Of a stretch of DNA of 64,000 nucleotides, positions 45,670 to 55,300 are shown piece after piece. This DNA comes from Sphingorhabdus sp. YGSMI21 (GTDB taxonomy: Bacteria; Pseudomonadota; Alphaproteobacteria; Sphingomonadales; Sphingomonadaceae), in NCBI RefSeq assembly GCF_002776575.1, contig NZ_CP022548.1, positions 1,875,001 to 1,939,000 on the forward strand. The letters run 5' to 3'. The position numbers were made by a program, and so were the translations under genes. Position 1 is the first letter of the stretch. Each line of letters starts with the position of its first letter. The notes below the pieces were generated by a model, which was not told the DNA's origin, made no database searches, and saw nothing but the letters and a program-made list of their open reading frames with translations.

Positions 45670-47028
45670 ATGGAAACACAAAAATTCGATCTTGTTGTTC
45701 TGGGCGTCGGCATGGCGGCCGTCACCGCGGCTAACAAATGTGCGTCAGCTGGCTGGTCAGTCGCAGTCGTGGACGAGCTACCCTATGGCGGCACATGTGC
45801 CCTTAGAGGATGCGACCCCAAAAAGATGTTGAGGCGCGGCGCCGAAATATTCGACGCTGCTTCCTTGATGAAGGGCAAGGGCATAGAGCCCGGCAGCCTG
45901 GCTATCAACTGGTCGGACCTGATGGCGTTCAAGCGGACATTCACGGAAAAAATGCCGCCAAAAATAGAATCTGGACTCGATGTGAACGGTGTCACCACGT
46001 TGCACGGCAGCGCAAAATTTATCGGCAAAAATAAAATCGAGATTAGCGGTAATACGCTGCTGGAAGCGAAGAAGGTGCTGATTGCTACAGGTGCAAAGCC
46101 CCGAAAAATTGATTTGCCTGGGGCGCAGTATCTCATTGATAGCACAGAGTTTCTGGAACTGGAGAGCCTCCCGAAAAAGATCTTGTTTGTCGGTGGCGGG
46201 TTCATCTCCTTCGAGTTCGCTCATATCGCGGCGCGCGCGGGCAGCGACATTCAGATCATTGATCGCGGCGAGCGTGCGCTCAAGGGATTTGATCCCGATC
46301 TTGTCGATAAATTGCTGGAGCGAAGCAAAGAGGCAGGAATCGAGGTGGTTCAGAAGACCAGTCTCGTCTCCATCGCCCAAGAAGGTAGCGGCTATTCGGC
46401 TACCCTTGATGTCGACGGCAACACGCAAAAATATTCGGTTGATCTGATCGTGCATGGCGCGGGGCGCGTTCCTGCGATCGACTATCTCGATCTGGACAAG
46501 GCGGGCGTCGATTCCAGCGCCCACGGCGTCAAAGTGAATGAATTTCTGCAAAGCATCTCCAATCCGTCAATTTATGCAGCGGGTGATGCGGCGGACACCA
46601 AAGGTGCACCGCTCACGCCGGTGGCCGTGTTTGAAGGCAAGGTGGCTGCGTCAAATATGCTGAAAGGCAATCATGCCAAACCGGACTATAAAGGCGTTCC
46701 CACAGTGGTATTTACGATACCCGAACTGGCGCGCGTGGGCATGCTGGAAGAAGAAGCAAAAGCGGCCGGTTACAAGCTGCGCATCGCGACAAACGATACA
46801 AGCGGCTGGTATTCCAATCTTCGGGTGGGGGAGACCTGCGCTGCAACCAAAGTCATCATCGACGATGAAACCGACAAGATATTGGGCGCGCATTTGCTGG
46901 GGCCGGAATATGCCGAAATCATCAATTTCTTCAGTCTGGCGATGCGGCTTGATTTGACCACCAGCGACCTGAAAAAAATGGTGAGCGCCTATCCATCGGT
47001 TGGTTCCGATATTGGCTCGATGTTGTGA
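45670..47028 (+). CDS. Pyridine nucleotide-disulfide reductase of the mer operon (MerA-like, non-canonical)
   Basis: A 452-residue FAD/NAD(P)-dependent oxidoreductase. The FAD motif GVGMAA is near residue 12, the redox disulfide in GGTCALRGCDPKK (Cys43, Cys48), the NAD(P) motif in FVGGGFISFEFA, and the second FAD motif in SIYAAGDAA. True MerA has GGTCVNVGCVPSK, a C-terminal CC pair and a His-Pro catalytic dyad. Here the C-terminus is AYPSVGSDIGSML, without CC and with Tyr in place of His. It is probably the Hg(II) or thiol-adduct reductase of this operon, but that is inferred from position. Confidence 0.85.
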   Translation: METQKFDLVVLGVGMAAVTAANKCASAGWSVAVVDELPYGGTCALRGCDPKKMLRRGAEIFDAASLMKGKGIEPGSLAINWSDLMAFKRTFTEKMPPKIESGLDVNGVTTLHGSAKFIGKNKIEISGNTLLEAKKVLIATGAKPRKIDLPGAQYLIDSTEFLELESLPKKILFVGGGFISFEFAHIAARAGSDIQIIDRGERALKGFDPDLVDKLLERSKEAGIEVVQKTSLVSIAQEGSGYSATLDVDGNTQKYSVDLIVHGAGRVPAIDYLDLDKAGVDSSAHGVKVNEFLQSISNPSIYAAGDAADTKGAPLTPVAVFEGKVAASNMLKGNHAKPDYKGVPTVVFTIPELARVGMLEEEAKAAGYKLRIATNDTSGWYSNLRVGETCAATKVIIDDETDKILGAHLLGPEYAEIINFFSLAMRLDLTTSDLKKMVSAYPSVGSDIGSML

Positions 47029-47034
47029 GGTAAA

Positions 47035-47134
47035 CTGCTATAACTTTGAAGATCGAAATTAAATCGTTGGAGGTCGTTAAAGTGAACAAACCGATGACCT
47101 CTGCTTTCGCACAACCGAACATTGGAAGCCGCCA
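47035..47134 (+). repeat. 100-base repeat right of the mer cassette (copy B)
   Basis: Second copy of the 44008-44107 repeat in the same orientation, beginning six bases after the reductase stop. It ends in GAACATTGGAAGCCGCCA-type sequence followed by TCTGAAATGCGTCCA, which also occurs near 21940 as TCTGAAATGCGCCCA. A CTGAAA/TTTCAG hairpin lies further right. The gap to mntP has no gene. Confidence 0.65.
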
Positions 47135-47274
47135 GTCTGAAATGCGTCCAGTTGTTGTCGTTCCCGCGATCTGTTCTCGATACTGAAAGCTGAATTTCAG
47201 CGTATCAAACTTGCAGTCGCAGCCAAGATACACTGAAAATATAATCTCAGATCAATTGGCTTTATCCAAGGTAG

Positions 47275-47823
47275 CTAGTGTTCGACGAAGATTTTGATTC
47301 CCAGGCCAATGAGAATGACGCCTCCTGCGACTTCGGCATGTCTCCCGATGCGCGAGCTTGCCATTCCGCCGATCATCACGCCCAAGCTGGAAAGCAAAGC
47401 TGTAACTGTCCCAATAATAACACAGGCCAGTAAAACCGGAAGGCCAAGAGCAGGCAGCATGATGCCGGCAGCAAAGGCGTCTATGCTCGTTGCTATCGCA
47501 GCCGTTCCCAGCGCCCAGCCTGAGAGACTGGACACCGCATCTCTTTCGTTCCTGCCCAGCGCTTCCCAAAGCATTTTTAACCCTAAACCGCTGAGCAGAA
47601 TGAGAGCAATCCAGTGATCATAAGCGCTGATCTCCGAAACAAAAGCTATTCCAAGGGCCCATCCCAGAAATGGCATGATGCCCTGCGCTACGCCAAATGC
47701 CATTCCCGTTCGAGTGGCGTGAAACATGGAATTATGTCCTGCAGCCCCTTGAGCAACCGCCACCGCAAAGGCGTCCATCGCCAAGCCCACAGCAAGAGCT
47801 ACAATGAGAAACAGGTTTTCCAT
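47275..47823 (-). CDS. mntP: Manganese efflux pump MntP
   Basis: A 182-residue membrane protein with six helices in two three-helix repeats. The acidic membrane signatures AVGLAMDAFAVAVAQGA and TAAIATSIDAFAAGIMLPAL are characteristic of the MntP/YebN family. It exports Mn(II). It follows dmeF by 21 bases on the same strand, so it probably belongs to the dmeR-dmeF operon instead of being under its own manganese riboswitch, of which I see no sign. Confidence 0.92.
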   Translation of the reverse strand: MENLFLIVALAVGLAMDAFAVAVAQGAAGHNSMFHATRTGMAFGVAQGIMPFLGWALGIAFVSEISAYDHWIALILLSGLGLKMLWEALGRNERDAVSSLSGWALGTAAIATSIDAFAAGIMLPALGLPVLLACVIIGTVTALLSSLGVMIGGMASSRIGRHAEVAGGVILIGLGIKIFVEH

Positions 47824-47844
47824 TTAATGCGCTTTCCCAGCCGT

Positions 47845-48804
47845 CTAAGCTGGATTCACTTCCACGGTGATATGAGAAAGCCCCACGGTTTCGGCCAGTC
47901 TCTCGCGATAAACAGCGGGGGCTGTATCACTTTCCGTAATGACTGCTACAATAGCGGCATGGTGTCCTGGACCCAGTTGCCAGACATGCAGGTCGGAGAT
48001 TTTGTCTCCAGCTTCCTCGATGATCGAGCGGATTTTTGCTGAGACTGGGTCGCCCGCTTTTCTGTAATCCAGCATCGTTGAGCCGGTATCGCGCATCAAA
48101 CCCCATGACCAGCGCGCAATGACAAGCGAACCGACGATACCCATGAGCGGGTCAAGCCATATCCATCCGTAGATGCTGCCGGCTATCAGCGCAATTATTG
48201 CCAATACCGATGTTAGAGCATCAGCCAGCACATGGAGATAAGCAGCGCGCAGATTTTGGTCCCGGCCATGGTGTTCAGCATGATGGTCGTGATCGTGGCT
48301 ATGATCGTGATGATGGCTGTCCCCGTGATGATGATCATGATCGTCGCGAAGCAACCAAGCACTGACCAGATTCACAATTAGGCCAATGACGGCTACGAAG
48401 ATTGCCTGGGGGAAGCTGATCGGGATCGGATTGGCCAGTCTGACGACACTTTCCCATCCTATCAGTAGTGCAACCAACGCCAGAACGATCGCACTGGCAA
48501 ATGCGGCAAGATCTCCCACCTTCCCGGTGCCAAACGTGAAGCGGGGGTTCTTGGCATTGCGGCGCGCAAAAAGATAGGCGATCGCAGCTATCAGCATCGC
48601 AGCGGCATGCGTGGACATATGCCAGCCGTCGGCGACCAGCGCCATCGAACCGTAGACGGTTCCTGCTGCAATCTCGACAACCATCATCACGCTGGTCAGG
48701 GCAATAACGAACCAGGTTCGGCGCTCGTTGCGCTCGTGATTTTGGCCTAGAAATACGTGATCATGTTCGTGACCGGTTTGCGTTGCACTTTCGGAGGCGA
48801 TCAT
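47845..48804 (-). CDS. dmeF: CDF-family Co(II)/Ni(II) exporter DmeF
   Basis: A 319-residue cation-diffusion facilitator. The N-terminal HDHVFLGQNHERNERRTW is typical of DmeF. Six helices, HMSTHAAAMLIAA with metal ligands in helix 2, ADALTSVLAIIAL in helix 5, and a long His/Asp-rich loop (DDHDHHHGDSHHHDHSHDHD) between helices 4 and 5 are visible. A cytoplasmic dimerisation domain follows. It overlaps dmeR by four bases. Confidence 0.93.
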   Translation of the reverse strand: MIASESATQTGHEHDHVFLGQNHERNERRTWFVIALTSVMMVVEIAAGTVYGSMALVADGWHMSTHAAAMLIAAIAYLFARRNAKNPRFTFGTGKVGDLAAFASAIVLALVALLIGWESVVRLANPIPISFPQAIFVAVIGLIVNLVSAWLLRDDHDHHHGDSHHHDHSHDHDHHAEHHGRDQNLRAAYLHVLADALTSVLAIIALIAGSIYGWIWLDPLMGIVGSLVIARWSWGLMRDTGSTMLDYRKAGDPVSAKIRSIIEEAGDKISDLHVWQLGPGHHAAIVAVITESDTAPAVYRERLAETVGLSHITVEVNPA

Positions 48805-49076
48805 TTCAAATATGTCCTGATAACCTGAATCAGATCAGTCGCGCCCTGCGCGCGTTCCTCGTCAGTGTCCGTTTCAGGATTGGAGACATGTTCGCGGACA
48901 TGATCCTCAATCAATTCCACGGTAAGCCCATTTACGGCTCCTCGAACCGAGGCGACAAGATTGAGTATCTCACCGCAAGGAGCCTTGTTTTCCAAAGCCC
49001 GCTCAATGGCTTCTAGTTGCCCTTTAAGGCGGCTGACGCGCGCCAGAAGCTTTTTATCATCCGATGTATGTGACAT
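48801..49076 (-). CDS. dmeR: Metal-sensing repressor DmeR (RcnR/CsoR family)
   Basis: A 91-residue DUF156 regulator. His3, Cys34, His59 and His63 reproduce the H-C-H-H Ni/Co site of RcnR (His3, Cys35, His60, His64), unlike the C-H-C site of the csoR protein in this window. It is the first gene of dmeR-dmeF-mntP, with an operator-like inverted repeat four bases upstream. Ni or Co should derepress the operon. Confidence 0.92.
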   Translation of the reverse strand: MSHTSDDKKLLARVSRLKGQLEAIERALENKAPCGEILNLVASVRGAVNGLTVELIEDHVREHVSNPETDTDEERAQGATDLIQVIRTYLK

Positions 49077-49079
49077 AGC

Positions 49080-49096
49080 ATAGGGGGCTACCCTAT
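49080..49096. promoter_or_regulatory. Likely DmeR operator
   Basis: ATAGGG (49080-49085) and CCCTAT (49091-49096) form a perfect inverted repeat around GGCTA, giving a G-tract/C-tract palindrome like those bound by RcnR-type repressors. It lies directly upstream of the dmeR start. Confidence 0.72.
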
Positions 49097-49196
49097 ATTC
49101 TGAATTTTGTAAAGGACCTGTTGAATCGCAATAGATTATGTCCCCCGTCAGCGATTGATTGAGTGTTCATCGCGTTGGCTTGGCGTGGCAGTGGTT

Positions 49197-49865
49197 TTAG
49201 ATGTATTGCGCATCTGTTCTACTATTTTTCAATAGCCACAAACAGCACCAACTGAGCCCAAAAATCCAACCGCCCAGCACATCGCTTGGCCAATGGACGC
49301 CCAAGGCAATCCTCGACGTGCCGATCAAGACAGCCAATAATAGCGCACCACAAATCAGGGAAAAACGTGCATATCGGCCTGGCACGAGTTTAAATAGCGC
49401 CAGTGCGGTAAGGATATAGGCGATAGTCGAGTTCGCGGCATGGCCGCTTGGAAAACTCGCTGAATTGGGAACAGAAAGATATTCTACAATCGCAGGTCGC
49501 GGCCTGCCGAAAAAATCTTTTAATAAGGATACTGCCCAAAATCCACTGAGAGACAAAGCGGGCAACAAGAATGCATTGAAATAGGCTTTTTTGGCGATCA
49601 GAAAGAATGATACGGCAAATATGACCAGAAGCAGGAAGGTTGAATCTCCCAAAAAGGTGATATTGCGGACAAATTGGAGCAGCCAGTCCGGGCCCATCAG
49701 TATATCCGAATTTCTCGGCGATCGAAAAGCAAGCAAAAGGGTTCTATCTATTGCATCTAAATGACCTTTCGCCACCTTCGACCAGAATACCAAGAAAATT
49801 CCGGCTAGAATGAATGATGGTATCAATTCGAAACCGCGCTGAAATATCTTTAGACGAACGCTCAT
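49197..49865 (-). CDS. PAP2-superfamily membrane phosphatase
   Basis: A 222-residue membrane protein with six helices and the three PAP2 motifs: KDFFGRPRP, PSFPSGHAANST-like (SASFPSGHAANSTIAY) and SRIALGVHWPSDVLGGW. Probably dephosphorylates a lipid phosphate, for example phosphatidic acid or undecaprenyl pyrophosphate. Its place in a metal cluster is unusual but there is no sign of a metal link. Confidence 0.9.
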   Translation of the reverse strand: MSVRLKIFQRGFELIPSFILAGIFLVFWSKVAKGHLDAIDRTLLLAFRSPRNSDILMGPDWLLQFVRNITFLGDSTFLLLVIFAVSFFLIAKKAYFNAFLLPALSLSGFWAVSLLKDFFGRPRPAIVEYLSVPNSASFPSGHAANSTIAYILTALALFKLVPGRYARFSLICGALLLAVLIGTSRIALGVHWPSDVLGGWIFGLSWCCLWLLKNSRTDAQYI

Positions 49866-49991
49866 ATCTTCACTCGTTTTTTGCGTTTTGGGTCAACCCT
49901 GCTTGATTGCATTAAACTCGGCTCAAATCTGATATTCAACAGGCTCTCGCTCTTCCATCCATGAGCACGACCGGCATGATGGCCGCACCGA

Positions 49992-51983
49992 TTAACTTTC
50001 CTTATATCCCAGCAGCCGCAAGGCATTTATGACCACGACAAGCGTCGATCCTTCATGCATCACGACAGCGGGGCCGATCCCCAGGCCGAAGAGTGTTGCC
50101 GGGATCAATACGGCCACCACGCCGAGACTGATCCAAAGATTTTGACGGATAATGCTACTTGTCGATCTGCTGAGACCAACGGCAAAAGGCAATGTTGCCA
50201 GATCATCTGCCATTAACGCGATATCTGCCGTTTCAAGCGCGACATCGGAACCGGCGGCTCCCATGGCTATTCCAACAGTCGCATTTGCCATCGCGGGGGC
50301 ATCGTTCACACCATCACCAACCATCGCCACTCCGCCCTGATCGCTCAGTTGAGCAATTTTCTCGACCTTGTCATCCGGCATTAGGTCACCAAAGGCTTCG
50401 TCAAGACCTACTTCCAGGGCGATCGCGTCGGCGACTTTCTGATTGTCGCCAGAAATCATCATCATCCGTGAGATTCCAATAGACCGGAGCTTGTTTATCA
50501 CTTCGGACGCTGCAGCGCGGGGCGTATCCATGAGGCCGAGAACGCCAATAAATTTGCCGCCACGCCTGACAATCATGGTGGTGCGACCGCGTGAAGACAT
50601 TTCGGTGACTTTTTGGGCGACATCTTCAGGAAGCGAATCCTGATCATCGTCGAGAAACAGCCCCGCTTTTCCTATCAAGACCTTTTCGCCATTGATTTTG
50701 GCAGTAACGCCTTTGCCCGTTATGCTCTGAAAATTTGTAGCGATCAGATCCGATGATCCGAGGCGTTTTTCTGCAGCACGCACAATAGCTTGCGCCAGAG
50801 GGTGATCACTATGCACTTCGACAGCGGCAGAAATAGCGATGAGTTCGTCTGCTCCAATTTCTCCGAAAGGCACCGTTTCGACTAACTCCGGTTCGCCAAT
50901 CGTAAGGGTCCCGGTTTTGTCAAAAGCGATCGAATCAAGCTTACCCAGCATCTCGAGAGGCGCGCCGCCCTTTATGAGAACGCCGCCCCGCGCTGCACGG
51001 GCAATCCCGCTTAAAACAGCGCTGGGTGTTGCAATAGCCAGCGCACAGGGGCTGGCGGCAACGAGGACTGCCATCGCCCTGTAAATGCTATCGGAGACTG
51101 GCTCGTCTATCACCAACCAAGAAAATCCAGTTGCGATTGCAAGCAGAATGACAACCGGCACAAAAATCCGCTCAAACTTATTGGTGAAGCTCTGCGTTGG
51201 CGATTGACGCGTCTCCGCATCGTTCACCATTTCGACAACCCGGGCCAATGTGGTTTCCGACGCCAATCGGGTGACTTGCACTTCGAGGCTACCGCTTCCG
51301 TTTATGGATCCGGCGAAAACCCTATGTTCGGATTTGACTTTATCGGCTGCTTTGGCCGCCGCTGCAGCATTGTCGACCGGACGCTTGTCGACCGGGACGC
51401 TCTCACCGGTTATGGGAGCCTGGTTGACGCTGCTCGCCCCTTTGACAACAAAACCGTCTGCTGGAAGTCGCTCGTTGGAGCGGATGATTACAATATCGCC
51501 GATTACCAACTCGGCCACGGGCAATCGCAATTCCTCTCCATCCCTGCGGACCACCGCCTCCTCGGGAGCAAGGTCAGACAGTGCGGATATGGCATTGCGC
51601 GCGCGGGCCATTGCATAATTTTCAAGTGCATGGCCGATGCTGAACAGGAATAATAGAAATGCTCCCTCTGCCCATGCCCCGAGCCACGCCGCCCCGCCGG
51701 CGGCAACGATCATGAGAAAATCTATTTCAAATTTTCGATTTCTGATTTTTTCGAAGGCTTCCAATATCGTAAAATAGCCGCCGAAAAAATAGGCCGCTAC
51801 CAAAAACCAGAACCCAATATTCGCCGGCAGAAGATTGATTTTTGGTCCCAGCCATCCGGCAAGAAGGGTTGCACCGCAAAGGCCTGCAAATACCATTTCT
51901 GCACGGCCACCAAGCAGCCTGTCGATTAGCCCTCCGTGCGAGTGATCCGAATTTTCCGAATGCTTGCTGTGCTCATCGGTCAT
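49992..51983 (-). CDS. P1B-4-type heavy-metal ATPase (Co/Zn/Cd class)
   Basis: A 663-residue P-type ATPase. The intramembrane motif is SPCALAIATP instead of CPC, and the last helices carry VVMHEGSTLVVVINALRLL; both mark subgroup P1B-4 (CoaT/CtpD/ZntA-like exporters of Co, Zn or Cd). DKTGTLTIGEP, SDHPLA and GDGVNDAPAMANATVGIAMG are present. There is no HMA domain, only a short His/Ser-rich N-terminus (HSKHSENSDHSHGG). It overlaps the DUF190 gene by four bases. Confidence 0.93.
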   Translation of the reverse strand: MTDEHSKHSENSDHSHGGLIDRLLGGRAEMVFAGLCGATLLAGWLGPKINLLPANIGFWFLVAAYFFGGYFTILEAFEKIRNRKFEIDFLMIVAAGGAAWLGAWAEGAFLLFLFSIGHALENYAMARARNAISALSDLAPEEAVVRRDGEELRLPVAELVIGDIVIIRSNERLPADGFVVKGASSVNQAPITGESVPVDKRPVDNAAAAAKAADKVKSEHRVFAGSINGSGSLEVQVTRLASETTLARVVEMVNDAETRQSPTQSFTNKFERIFVPVVILLAIATGFSWLVIDEPVSDSIYRAMAVLVAASPCALAIATPSAVLSGIARAARGGVLIKGGAPLEMLGKLDSIAFDKTGTLTIGEPELVETVPFGEIGADELIAISAAVEVHSDHPLAQAIVRAAEKRLGSSDLIATNFQSITGKGVTAKINGEKVLIGKAGLFLDDDQDSLPEDVAQKVTEMSSRGRTTMIVRRGGKFIGVLGLMDTPRAAASEVINKLRSIGISRMMMISGDNQKVADAIALEVGLDEAFGDLMPDDKVEKIAQLSDQGGVAMVGDGVNDAPAMANATVGIAMGAAGSDVALETADIALMADDLATLPFAVGLSRSTSSIIRQNLWISLGVVAVLIPATLFGLGIGPAVVMHEGSTLVVVINALRLLGYKES

Positions 51984-52318
51984 TTCTGTTCTGCCGCTCG
52001 CGTGAGAACATCAACCTTTTCGAGGCTGACTAGCCCGATCCCCCGCAGATCGTCTAGCTGAGTGTAGAAATCTTCCAGTCGTGCCCGGGCATCGATTATT
52101 TCGATCACCACCGGTGGATTATCGCCAATTCCGAACGCGTGATGTTCATGAACAATGGAAGACGAGGAGAACCCCAATATTCCTTTCAGGACGGTGCCTC
52201 CGCGAAGGCCATAAGATCTGGCCCGATCAATAATGGTGGTAACAACTGTCTCGTCCCCATGCATTGCGGCTTCATCGGTATAAATCCGCATGAGTGATAT
52301 TTGTTGTGGCTTTTGCAT
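51980..52318 (-). CDS. DUF190 (PII-like) protein
   Basis: A 112-residue protein of the DUF190 family, whose fold resembles nitrogen PII signal proteins. Segments LMRIYTDEAAMHGDETVVTT, YGLRGGTVLKGILGF and NPPVVIEIIDARARLEDF are typical. It lies between czcA and the P1B-4 ATPase, overlapping the ATPase start (ATGA). By analogy with PII-like proteins it may regulate one of the transporters. Confidence 0.88.
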   Translation of the reverse strand: MQKPQQISLMRIYTDEAAMHGDETVVTTIIDRARSYGLRGGTVLKGILGFSSSSIVHEHHAFGIGDNPPVVIEIIDARARLEDFYTQLDDLRGIGLVSLEKVDVLTRAAEQK

Positions 52319-52331
52319 TATGCACTCCTTC

Positions 52332-55300
52332 TCATTCTGGCTTTGGACGGAAACGTTGCAGGATTGGAAATTTGTCCAAAGAGGGCGTGAATCGCTTGAT
52401 ATGCGGCCTCAAATCGGGAAATTCGCGCTCAAGCATCAACCGTGTCACGGCGGGCAACACGAAAAGCGTCAAAATCGTTGCGGTGATCAAACCGCCGATA
52501 ACCACGATCGCCAACGGCTTTTGCACCTCAGCGCCTGTGCCAGTCGCGATTGCCATCGGAACGAAGCCCAATGACGGCACGATGGCTGTCATCAGAATGG
52601 ACCTGTAGCGTTCGACTGCGCCAGAGTAGATGGCCTCAACCAATTCCACGCCAGATTCAAGACGCCCCTGAATGGCGGTCATCATCACAAGTCCATTGAG
52701 CACCGCCACGCCGGCCAGAACAATAAAGCCCACAGCAACCGAGATAGAGAATGGCAGACCCGTTGCTGCTAGCGAGAATATCCCGCCTGCAATTCCCAGA
52801 GGGACTGTGACAAATACTGCGGCAGCCATACGGAAGTTACCGAGAGCCATGACCAGCAGACCAAAGATCAACAGCGCTATGACAGGAACAACAAGATTGA
52901 TTCTTGCCTGAGCGGCCTGCAGGCTTTCAAATTGCCCGCCCCATTCGAGGATGACTCCTGATGGTAGAGCGACATCGCGCTCAATTTGGGACTTCGCTTC
53001 GTTCACAAAGGAGCCAACATCGCGGCCTCGAACATTGAGCTGCACAACAACGCGCCGCTGTCCGTTTTCCCGGCTGATCTGATTGAGGCCTTCGGTTTCT
53101 TTCAGGGTAGCCAAGGATCGGAGTGGAACCGACGACCTTTTCCCGAAACCATTTTCCGGCAAAATAACTGGTAGCGCTCCGATAGCGTCGATATCGTTAC
53201 GCACTTCGCCAGGTAGCCTCACAACAATATCAAACCTGCGGTCGCCCTGAAATACCAGCCCGCTTTCGGCGCCGCCCAATGCGGCGCTGACGGTTGCGGC
53301 CACTTCATCAACGGTGAGACCATGGGCTGCAATTGCCGAATTATCGAATTGCACGTCCAATGTCGGAAAGCCCTCGGTTTGCTCGACGCGGACATCCGCA
53401 GAACCTTCAATACCCGAAAAAACGGTCGCAAGCTGATTGGCAGTGGCCGACAGCTGCTCGAGGTCGTCGCCAAATACCTTGACGGCAACATCACCCCGCA
53501 CACCTGCAATCAACTCATTGAAACGCATTTCAATGGGCTGACTGAACTCGTAATTCTGGCCGATGAGATTGGCTAGTTTCGCTTCCATCTGTTCCACCAG
53601 CTCTGTCTTTGAAAGCGACGGGTCGGGCCATTCATCTTTCGGACGCAAAATGATAAATGCATCGGAAATATTGACCGGCATGGGATCGCTGGCCACTTCA
53701 GCTGTTCCGGTTTTTGAATACATGAAGCGGACCTGTGGAAATTTGGAAATCTCCCGCTCGATCTGTTTTTGCATTGAAACAGATTGATCCAGCGAAGTGG
53801 ACGGTATTCGGATCGATTGAAGGGACAGATCCTGTTCGTCGAGTTGCGGCATGAACTCGCTACCGAGAAAGCCGAACATACCGATCGACAGTCCAAATAC
53901 GGCAAGGCCTGCCAAGGTTGCCCGTCCGGGCCATTTCAGTGCTTTTCGTAATGCCGGTTCGTATTTGCTTTTGCTCCAGCTCACCATCCGAACCTCTTTT
54001 TCAGAAACACGGCCGCTTATCAGCAGAGCCAATAATGCCGGGACCAAGGTCAGTGAGAGAATAAACGCCGATATGAGCGCAAGCATTACGGTGATGGCCA
54101 TCGGCGAGAAGGTCTTTCCTTCAACACCCTGGAAGGTGAGCAATGGCACGAAAACCAGCAAAATTATCGCCTGGCCAAATAGCGAAGGCCTGATCATTTC
54201 TCTTGTTGATGCGATCACTTCTTCCAGTCGTTCGCCTAGAGATAGAAGTCGCCCTTCTTCATGTTGCCGGCCTGCCATCCGGCGCAGGAAATTTTCCACG
54301 ATGATAACACTGCCGTCAACGATCAAGCCGAAATCAAGAGCGCCCAAGCTCATGAGATTTCCCGAAACGCCAAATCGATTCATGCCGATTGCCATCATCA
54401 CAAAGGAAACGGGAATGACGAGCGCGGTAATCAGCGCTGCCCTGAAATTGCCAAGGAGCAGGAATAGCGCGACGATAACCAACAAAGCTCCCTCGGTCAG
54501 GTTTTTTTCAACCGTGCTGATAGTCGCATTGACCAGTTTCGAACGGTCCAGAACGACTTCTAATTTTATGTTGGGAGGCATTGTCTTGACGATTTCTGCA
54601 AGCCTTTCACCGGTTGCAGCGGCAACCGCACGGCTGTTTTCACCAAGCAGCATCAATGCGGTTCCGACAACGACTTCTTCGCCATTCTCGGTTGCCGCGC
54701 CGGTTCGCAAATCGCCGCCATTGCTGACGGATGCAACGTCACGGACGCGAACAGGAATGCCTTCGCGTGTCGCGATGATCGAATTTTCAATTTCTTCCAG
54801 CGATTTGAGTCGTGCGTCTGCCCGCACCAGAAATGCCTCTCCGCCGCGTTCAACGAAGTTTGCGCCAACAGAAAGATTGACCCTTCCAAGCGCTTCGGAA
54901 AGATCGTCAAAACCGATACCGTAGGAAGAAAGCCGAGCCGCCGAGGGGGTAACGACAAATTGTTTGGCGTAACCACCAATCGAGTCAACACCAGCGATGC
55001 CCTTGACGTTGCGCAATTGCGGTCCGATTACCCAGTCTTGAAGCGTGCGTAGATACGCCGCCTTTGAGACTTCATCGTTCAAGCGTTCACCTTCGGGAGT
55101 CAGGTATGAACCATCAGATTGCCAGCCAGAACCGCCCGCAGCTTTTCCTTTTTCAAATGGCTCGTAGCTGACCGTCCACATCAAAACCTCGCCAAGCCCT
55201 GTGGATACCGGTCCCATTGCCGGTTCGGCAGTGGCCGGCAGGCTATTGCGAACAGTGGTCAGTCTTTCGGCCACCTGTTGACGAGCAAAGTAGACGTCGG

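Noticed and set aside
45670..47028. Calling the flavoprotein a standard MerA
   Set aside because: It lacks the N-terminal HMA domain, the CVNVGC redox motif, the catalytic His and the C-terminal CC pair.
53851..54924. 357-codon open frame on the plus strand
   Set aside because: Antisense shadow of czcA with Ser/Arg-rich low-quality sequence.
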